Shown here: piece by piece, positions 21,907 to 26,886 of the stretch
How positions within the stretch are numbered: the stretch's first letter is position 1
How the letters are laid out: the number at the start of each line of letters is the position of its first letter
Source: JANNAT01 sp031422555
GTDB lineage: Bacteria; Pseudomonadota; Alphaproteobacteria; Rhodobacterales; Rhodobacteraceae
Assembly (NCBI GenBank): GCA_031422555.1
Contig: JANPLZ010000012.1
Span: 1 to 26,886 of the forward strand
Length of the DNA stretch: 26,886 nt
Reading direction: 5' to 3'
Notes under the pieces: generated by a model
The model's input: only the letters and a program-made list of their open reading frames with translations
Told to the model about the DNA's origin: nothing
Databases searched by the model: none
Program-made: the position numbers and the translations under genes

Positions 21907-22743
21907 TCAAACCCTCGCAATCAGCCAATCCAAAGCAAAGGTCGGCAAAATGCGGCGGGCCAACCCCATCAGATAGGTCGGCGCGGTCACGTAATACCGC
22001 GCCCGCGGGCGGGGGCTTTCGATGGCATGTATCAGTTTTGCGGTGACGGCGGATGCGGGCAGTTCCCACTGGTCCGGGCCGCTGCTTTCATAAAGGCGGC
22101 TGCGCAAGTTGCGGTATTCGTCAGCGCGGGCCGAATGTTCCCAATCAATCCAGCGTTCAAAATGCGGGATAGATTTTGCTCTGATATCGCTGGTGATCGG
22201 TCCGGGCTCTATCAGGATGACTTTGATGCCGGTTCCCGCCATCTCGATCCGCAAAACGTCAGTCAGACCTTCCATCGCGAATTTTGTGGCAACATAGGCC
22301 CCGCGCCAGCGCATCGCGACCAACCCCAACACTGACGAGCAATTCACAATCCGTCCAGCACCTTGCGCCCGCATCATCGGGATAACCTGACGCGTCAGGT
22401 CGTGATATCCAAATAGGTTGGTTTCAAAAATTTCGCGCAACGCGCCGCGGGGCAAATCTTCAACCGCCCCCGGACACCCGAAAGCGCCGTTGTTGTAAAG
22501 CGCATCCAAAGTGCCGCCGGTGCGCGATTTCACTTCGGCCACAGCCGCGGTGATGCTGGCCTCATTGGCGTAATCCAGCACGAAACTTTCCAACCCTTCG
22601 GCGCGCAAGCGGTCGCAGTCCGGCTCTTGACGGCAGGTCGCAAACACCCGCCAGCCGCGTGCATGCAGGCCCCGGGCCGCATCAAGGCCGATGCCCGATG
22701 AACAACCGGTCATCAGGATAGATCGCTTTTGAGAAGTAGTCAT
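21907..22743 (-). CDS. short-chain dehydrogenase/reductase (SDR)
   Basis: The 278-residue protein is a classical SDR: cofactor loop TGCSSGIG at residues 12-19, NNGAFG at 84-89 (a variant of NNAG), catalytic Ser136/Ser137 in VNCSSVLG, and Tyr150 and Lys154 in YVATKFA. The Thr-Cys-Arg after the second strand (ATCRQE) suggests NADP preference. A C-terminal extension of about 80 residues (PRPRARYYVTAPTYLMGLARRILPTFALDWLIARV) resembles SDRs acting on hydrophobic substrates such as retinol- or 17-beta-hydroxysteroid-like proteins. The natural substrate is unknown. No strong ribosome site is visible. It is on the same strand as the adenosyltransferase/etf genes but 71 bp upstream of them. Confidence 0.88.
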   Translation of the reverse strand: MTTSQKRSILMTGCSSGIGLDAARGLHARGWRVFATCRQEPDCDRLRAEGLESFVLDYANEASITAAVAEVKSRTGGTLDALYNNGAFGCPGAVEDLPRGALREIFETNLFGYHDLTRQVIPMMRAQGAGRIVNCSSVLGLVAMRWRGAYVATKFAMEGLTDVLRIEMAGTGIKVILIEPGPITSDIRAKSIPHFERWIDWEHSARADEYRNLRSRLYESSGPDQWELPASAVTAKLIHAIESPRPRARYYVTAPTYLMGLARRILPTFALDWLIARV

Positions 22744-22880
22744 CGCTGCCCGCCGTTTTTGTTTGCTCTACCTAACGCCAGAGCGGGCCAAGGGCAAACT
22801 GCTAACAAGTCACGGGTTATGCGCTATGCCCTGTGGTGCGGCGATGGTGGGCAAACAAGGACGCCCGACAGATCTGGGCG
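22744..22880. other. gene-free gap between SDR and SH3 genes
   Basis: This gap holds no supportable gene. A weak CGCCC...GGGCG hairpin near 22861-22880 lies just past the SH3 gene stop and may be a poor terminator. A plus-strand open frame through it (22729-22911) is a shadow that runs across both neighbouring genes. Confidence 0.3.
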
Positions 22881-23369
22881 CTATTCTGCCAAAAATCTGG
22901 ACGCCACATAGCCTTCGATGCCGTCGCCTTCGATACGGATCAGCGACCATCCATCGGGGCCTTCCCCGGATGAGACAACCAAAACCGCCTCTCCACGGCC
23001 AAGGCGGCTGACCACGCCGAACTCAGTGCCGGGACCTTCGCGCACGTTGACAGATTTTGCGGCGATAAACAGAATTTTTGCTGCTTCTGGCGGTTGCGTC
23101 TCTGGTTGCGCCGCCGCGTCGGTCACCGGTGACACCGCCGCCATCACAGGCTCTGCTGGTGCGAAACTGACGATTTCGATGGGGGTTGGCTTGGGGCTGA
23201 CTGTCTCGGCAAGGGGGGCAGGTTCTGCCAAAGCCGGCACGACGACGACTGCGGCGACAGGCTGATCGGTTGATGGCATCAGCCCAAACCGCAGTTGACC
23301 CCGATCTTGTCCACCGATCAGCATGGCTGCAAACAGCCCCACACCCAGTAACAAAACCAATCGGACCAT
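22881..23369 (-). CDS. secreted or membrane-anchored SH3-domain protein
   Basis: The 162-residue protein has an N-terminal hydrophobic segment (VRLVLLLGVGLFAAMLIGG, residues 2-20) acting as signal peptide or anchor. A Pro/Ala/Val/Glu-rich linker follows to about residue 98, then a bacterial SH3 domain (SH3b) with SVNVREGPGTEFGVVSRLGRGEAVLVV and DGWSLIRIEGDGIEGYVASRFL. Such domains usually bind peptidoglycan or wall peptides in the periplasm, with no catalytic residues of their own. The ATG at 23369 is adjacent to a GTG at 23372. It is divergent from parC across about 155 bp. No enzyme partner is adjacent. Function remains unassigned. Confidence 0.85.
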   Translation of the reverse strand: MVRLVLLLGVGLFAAMLIGGQDRGQLRFGLMPSTDQPVAAVVVVPALAEPAPLAETVSPKPTPIEIVSFAPAEPVMAAVSPVTDAAAQPETQPPEAAKILFIAAKSVNVREGPGTEFGVVSRLGRGEAVLVVSSGEGPDGWSLIRIEGDGIEGYVASRFLAE

Positions 23370-23524
23370 CACGCACCTATCACACTCGTTTGACTGTGTA
23401 TTACCACAAAACCTGTCGCTGTGTGGCGGAAAAAAAGTGATATTTTCCCCCCGAACTTATCTGCCACAATCGGCGATAAAAATTCGCACTGGACCGCTGT
23501 TCGCCCCCGCTTTACACCACATCC
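23370..23524. promoter_or_regulatory. divergent promoter region for the SH3 gene and parC
   Basis: About 155 bp of A/T-richer DNA separate the two divergent starts. It includes runs such as GGAAAAAAAG and TTTTCCCCCC around 23430-23450 and an imperfect TTATC...GATAA inverted pair near 23457-23480. Promoter boxes cannot be assigned with confidence. Confidence 0.4.
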
Positions 23525-25831
23525 ATGTCAGATGCCCCCGATGATCCCAAAATAGAGCCCATCACACTGGCCGAGCCTTTGGCCCGTGCCATTGGCGAGC
23601 GGTATCTGACCTACGCGCTTTCCACCATTATGCACCGCGCTTTGCCCGATGCGCGTGACGGGTTGAAACCGGTGCACCGGCGAATCCTTTATGCCATGCG
23701 TGAGCTGCGCCTGACCGCCACCTCGGCGTTTCGCAAATCGGCCAAGATCAGTGGTGATGTGATGGGCAACTATCACCCGCACGGCGATGTAGCGATTTAT
23801 GATGCGATGGCGCGGCTGGCCCAGGATTTCAACGTGCGCTATCCGTTGGTGGATGGGCAGGGCAATTTCGGCAACATCGACGGCGATAATCCAGCCGCCA
23901 GCCGCTATACCGAGGCGCGACTGACGGCGATTGCGGAAACCCTGATGGAAGGGCTGACCGAAAACGCCGTCGATTTTCGCGCTAATTATGACGGCACGCT
24001 GGAAGAGCCGGTTGTGATGCCCGCTGCCTTTCCGAACCTTTTGGCGAACGGATCGTCCGGTATTGCGGTGGGGATGGCCACGAACATCGCGCCGCATAAT
24101 CTGGACGAATTGATCATGGGCTGTCACGCCATGCTGCGCGACCCTGATCTGTCGGATGAGGCATTGTTTGCGCTGATCCCCGGCCCTGATTTTCCCACGG
24201 GCGGCGTGATGATAGAACCGCCTGCGACGATTCTTGAGGCTTACCGCACCGGGCGCGGATCGTTTCGCACCCGGGCGAAATGGGCGGTTGAAGATTTGGG
24301 GCGCGGGGTGTGGCAGATTGTTGTCACCGAAATTCCCTATCAGGTTGCCAAATCCAAGCTGATCGAAAAGCTGGCCGAACTGATCCAGACCAAACGCATT
24401 CCGTTGCTGGCCGATGTGCGCGACGAATCGGCGGATGACATCCGCATTGTACTGGAACCCCGGTCGCGCACGGTTGATCCGGAAATGCTGATGGCGGCGT
24501 TATTCAAAACCAGCGATCTGGAAACCCGGTTTTCGTTGAATATGAACGTGTTGATTGATGGTCGCGTGCCGAAGGTGTGCAGTCTGAAAGAGGTTCTGCG
24601 CGCCTTTCTGGATCACCGCCGCGCGGTTTTGCGCCGCCGCAGTCTGCACCGCATTGAAAAGATAGATCACCGGTTGGAAGTGCTGGAAGGGTTTATCCTG
24701 ACTTTCCTGAACCTTGACCGGGTGATCGACATCATCCGCTATGATGATGATCCCAAAGCGGCCTTGATGCGTGAAGTGTGGGGCAAGCCGCACAAACGCG
24801 CGATGTCGGAAAAAGATTATGTCCCGCCCGGCACAGGGGATGGCGAATTAAGCGATCTGCAGGCGGAATCCATTCTGAACATGCGTTTGCGGTCGTTGCG
24901 GCGGTTGGAAGAGATGGAATTGCTGCGCGAACGCGATGCGCTGATGCTGGAACGGGCCGGGCTGGCGGATTTGCTGGAAAGCGATCGGCTGCAATGGAAG
25001 CAAATCGGCACCGAACTGGACGTGATTCGCAAGCAGTTTGGCAAGGACACCGTTCTGGGCCGCCGCCGCACGGCCTTTGCCGTCGCAGGCGAAATCGAAG
25101 AGGTCAGCTTTGAGGCGATGATCGAACGCGAGCCGATTACGGTGATTTGCTCTGCCATGGGGTGGATCCGGGCAATGAAAGGCCACGTTGATCTGACGGC
25201 GGATCAGAAGTTCAAGGATGGCGATTCGGCACGGTTTGCCTTTCACGCCGAGACCACCGATAAAATCTTGCTGATCGGGGCCAACGGGCGGTTTTACACC
25301 TTGATCGGGGTCAATCTGCCCGGTGGGCGCGGCATGGGCGAGCCTGTGCGTTTGATGGTTGATTTGCCCAATGAGTCTGAGATCGTCGATCTGCAGGTTT
25401 TCCGCGGTGGTGAAAAGATGTTGATCGCCTCGACCGCGGGCGATGGCTTTGTGGTGGCATCGGACGAGGTGCTGGCGCAGACGCGGGCGGGCAAACAAGT
25501 GTTGACGCTGGGCGCAGGCGTGAAAACCGCCCTTTGCCGCAAGGTTGTGGGCGACGCTGTGGCGGTGGTGGGCGACAATCGCAAGATGCTGGTCTTCGCG
25601 CTGGCCGATTTGCCCGAGATGGCACGCGGCAAGGGCGTGCGGCTGCAAAAGTATAAGGATGGCGGCTTGTCGGATGCAGTTACGTTCGTTTTGGCCAGCG
25701 GTTTAAGTTGGAAAGACCCGGCCGGGCGGACGCGGTCAGAGCTTGATCTGACGGAATGGCAGGCGGCGCGGGCAACCGCGGGCCGGATGGCCCCGCGTGG
25801 GTTTCCAAGGGACAACCGGTTTACGGGATAA
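23525..25831 (+). CDS. parC: DNA topoisomerase IV subunit A
   Basis: ParC cuts and rejoins DNA in topoisomerase IV, decatenating daughter chromosomes with ParE. The 768-residue protein has the winged-helix/tower core (ALPDARDGLKPVHRRILYAM, residues 39-58) and catalytic Tyr128 in NPAASRYTEARLT. The long coiled-coil arm includes LRSLRRLEEMELLRERDALMLERAGLADLL. The C-terminal blades carry LGRRRTAFAVAGEIE and GRGMGEPVRLMVDLP. It is ParC rather than GyrA: the fuller GyrA-box and extended C-terminus of GyrA are absent, and it resembles the short alphaproteobacterial ParC. At the quinolone-contact position it has Val89 with Asp93 (PHGDVAIYD). No obvious ribosome site precedes the ATG. parE is not in the window. 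Confidence 0.93.
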   Translation: MSDAPDDPKIEPITLAEPLARAIGERYLTYALSTIMHRALPDARDGLKPVHRRILYAMRELRLTATSAFRKSAKISGDVMGNYHPHGDVAIYDAMARLAQDFNVRYPLVDGQGNFGNIDGDNPAASRYTEARLTAIAETLMEGLTENAVDFRANYDGTLEEPVVMPAAFPNLLANGSSGIAVGMATNIAPHNLDELIMGCHAMLRDPDLSDEALFALIPGPDFPTGGVMIEPPATILEAYRTGRGSFRTRAKWAVEDLGRGVWQIVVTEIPYQVAKSKLIEKLAELIQTKRIPLLADVRDESADDIRIVLEPRSRTVDPEMLMAALFKTSDLETRFSLNMNVLIDGRVPKVCSLKEVLRAFLDHRRAVLRRRSLHRIEKIDHRLEVLEGFILTFLNLDRVIDIIRYDDDPKAALMREVWGKPHKRAMSEKDYVPPGTGDGELSDLQAESILNMRLRSLRRLEEMELLRERDALMLERAGLADLLESDRLQWKQIGTELDVIRKQFGKDTVLGRRRTAFAVAGEIEEVSFEAMIEREPITVICSAMGWIRAMKGHVDLTADQKFKDGDSARFAFHAETTDKILLIGANGRFYTLIGVNLPGGRGMGEPVRLMVDLPNESEIVDLQVFRGGEKMLIASTAGDGFVVASDEVLAQTRAGKQVLTLGAGVKTALCRKVVGDAVAVVGDNRKMLVFALADLPEMARGKGVRLQKYKDGGLSDAVTFVLASGLSWKDPAGRTRSELDLTEWQAARATAGRMAPRGFPRDNRFTG

Positions 25832-25848
25832 ACAAGGCTTGGCCCGCC

Positions 25849-26886
25849 CTATCCATGCTCGCCCAGTTTGGGCGCGGTGCGGCCGAGTGCCAGTTCTGCC
25901 GCCGAAAATGTCATCGGAGATCGCACCCCCGGCACGCCACCCGGTGCGATTTGCATGCCACGCGCCACCACCTGCGGGTCTGCAAAAACTTCCGCCAGAT
26001 CATTGATCGGGCCTGCTGGCACGCCTGCCGCTTCGCATGCCGCCAAAAGCGGGTCTTTGTGCCAGCGCAAGGTTGCTTCGGTGATGCGGCGCGTCAGTTC
26101 CACCCGGTTGGCAATGCGGCCTTCGTTGGTGGCGAATTGTGGGGCGGTGGCCATATCGTCCAGCCGCAACAAACCGCACAGTCGTTGATATTGGGCATCG
26201 TTCCCGGTCGCCAGTATGATCCAGCCATCGGCGCAATCAAACACCGCATAGGGGGCAAGATTGGGGTGGGCATTGCCCATTTTGCCCGGTGCTGTGCCAG
26301 ATGTCAGATAATTCATCGCCTGATTGGCCATGATACTGGTGGCCACATCCATCAGCGCCATGTCGATCTGCTGCCCAACGCCGGTGCTGCCACGCTGATG
26401 CAAGGCGGCCAGAATCGCGGTGGCCGCATAAACGCCGGTGAAAATATCCGTCACCGCCACGCCCACTTTTTGCGGCTGGCCACCGGGTTCGCCGGTCACG
26501 CTCATCAACCCCGCCATGCCTTGGATGATGAAATCATAACCCGCGCGGTGGGCATAGGGGCCGGTTTGGCCGAAACCTGTGATCGAGCAATAGATCAGCC
26601 GGGGATTGATTGCGGCCAGACTGGCATAGTCCAAACCGTATTTCGCCAGCCCGCCGACTTTGAAGTTTTCAATCACTACATCGGCGTCGGCGATCAGCGC
26701 GCACACCTGCGCCTGCCCTTCGGCGGTGCGAAAATCGCAGATCACAGACTGTTTGCCACGATTGGCGGCATAGAAATAGGCGGCGGTTTTTTCGCCGTCG
26801 CGTTCGATGAACGGCGGCCCCCAGCGGCGAGTATCATCGCCTTCGGGGGCTTCGACCTTGATCACATCCGCACCAAGATCGGCCAG
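25849..26886 (-). CDS. CaiB/BaiF (class III) CoA-transferase, N-terminus cut by window end
   Basis: Class III CoA-transferases move CoA between carboxylic acids without ping-pong exchange. The frame stays open to the right edge, beginning LADLGADVIKVEAPEGDDTRRWGPPF, so the start lies outside. Family features are ANRGKQSVICDF, NFKVGGLAKYGLDYASLAAINPRLIYCSITGFGQTGPYAHRAGYDF, MALMDVATS with the probable catalytic Asp, and AGVPAGPINDLAEVFADPQVVARGM near the C-terminus. Roughly 30 residues are missing at the N-terminus compared with the usual 380-400. The substrate cannot be told from sequence; formyl-CoA, carnitine or succinyl-dependent acids are all possible. It is convergent with parC, 17 bp between stops. 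Confidence 0.9.
   Translation of the reverse strand: MADLGADVIKVEAPEGDDTRRWGPPFIERDGEKTAAYFYAANRGKQSVICDFRTAEGQAQVCALIADADVVIENFKVGGLAKYGLDYASLAAINPRLIYCSITGFGQTGPYAHRAGYDFIIQGMAGLMSVTGEPGGQPQKVGVAVTDIFTGVYAATAILAALHQRGSTGVGQQIDMALMDVATSIMANQAMNYLTSGTAPGKMGNAHPNLAPYAVFDCADGWIILATGNDAQYQRLCGLLRLDDMATAPQFATNEGRIANRVELTRRITEATLRWHKDPLLAACEAAGVPAGPINDLAEVFADPQVVARGMQIAPGGVPGVRSPMTFSAAELALGRTAPKLGEHG

Noticed and set aside
22800..22880. Possible tRNA or small RNA in the gap before the SH3 gene
   Set aside because: No cloverleaf with a T-loop (GGTTCRANYCC) or CCA end could be drawn. Only a weak five-base-pair stem is present.
1..26886. CRISPR array, toxin-antitoxin pair, prophage or defence cluster
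   Set aside because: No regularly spaced repeats, integrase, capsid or paired toxin-antitoxin genes were seen. Nearly all genes are recognisable core functions.

Overview
The window is a gene-dense stretch of chromosome, mostly core genes, from an alphaproteobacterium, most likely of the Rhodobacteraceae (roseobacter/Rhodobacter group). The basis is the gene content and order: DUF2062-pdxJ-acpS-lepB-rnc-era-DUF1491-recO; pckA opposite chvI-chvG-hprK-rapZ-EIIA-HPr; etfB-etfA next to a 3-hydroxybutyryl-CoA dehydrogenase. It also rests on moderately high G+C and on the many ATGA, GTGA and TGATG overlaps between stop and start codons. No tRNA, rRNA, CRISPR array, transposase or integrase was seen.

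Layout. Bases 1-6893 hold a housekeeping run: the tail of a DUF2062 membrane protein, pdxJ (vitamin B6), a small secreted unknown, acpS, lepB, rnc, era, DUF1491, and recO beyond an opposing Pr6Pr-type membrane gene. The rnc-era junction is broken by about 756 bp of lower G+C. This segment carries a thermonuclease-like gene on the opposite strand and is bounded by two imperfect copies of the rnc 3' end. From 6966 to 11580 are an MFS transporter and, on the minus strand, mcd (2S-methylsuccinyl-CoA dehydrogenase) and pckA. A 373-bp regulatory space separates pckA from the operon at 11954-17277: chvI, chvG, hprK, rapZ, a mannose-family EIIA, HPr and an acyltransferase. From 17289 to 22743 are hbd, a DUF6473 gene, etfA/etfB, a PduO-type corrinoid adenosyltransferase, a small two-helix membrane protein and a short-chain dehydrogenase. 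The end holds an SH3 cell-envelope protein, parC and a class III CoA-transferase cut by the window edge.

How the genes fit together. A theme of C4/C5 acyl-CoA metabolism runs through the second half. Mcd is diagnostic of the ethylmalonyl-CoA pathway for acetyl-CoA assimilation, ETF is the expected acceptor of its electrons, the adenosyltransferase makes the B12 coenzyme used by that pathway's mutases, Hbd works on C4 hydroxyacyl-CoA, and PckA turns the resulting oxaloacetate into PEP. The neighbouring ChvG/ChvI two-component system and a sugar-permease-free PTS branch (HprK, EIIA, HPr) would sense envelope/acid stress and PEP status.

The strongest anomaly is the rnc-era insertion with its duplicated rnc tail. 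Other points to check are a perfect 13-bp inverted repeat just upstream of mcd, a tandem 13-bp motif at exactly 20-bp spacing between pckA and chvI, a palindrome upstream of hbd, Arg in place of the Walker A Lys in RapZ, and Val at the quinolone-contact position of ParC. No complete undescribed system was found.
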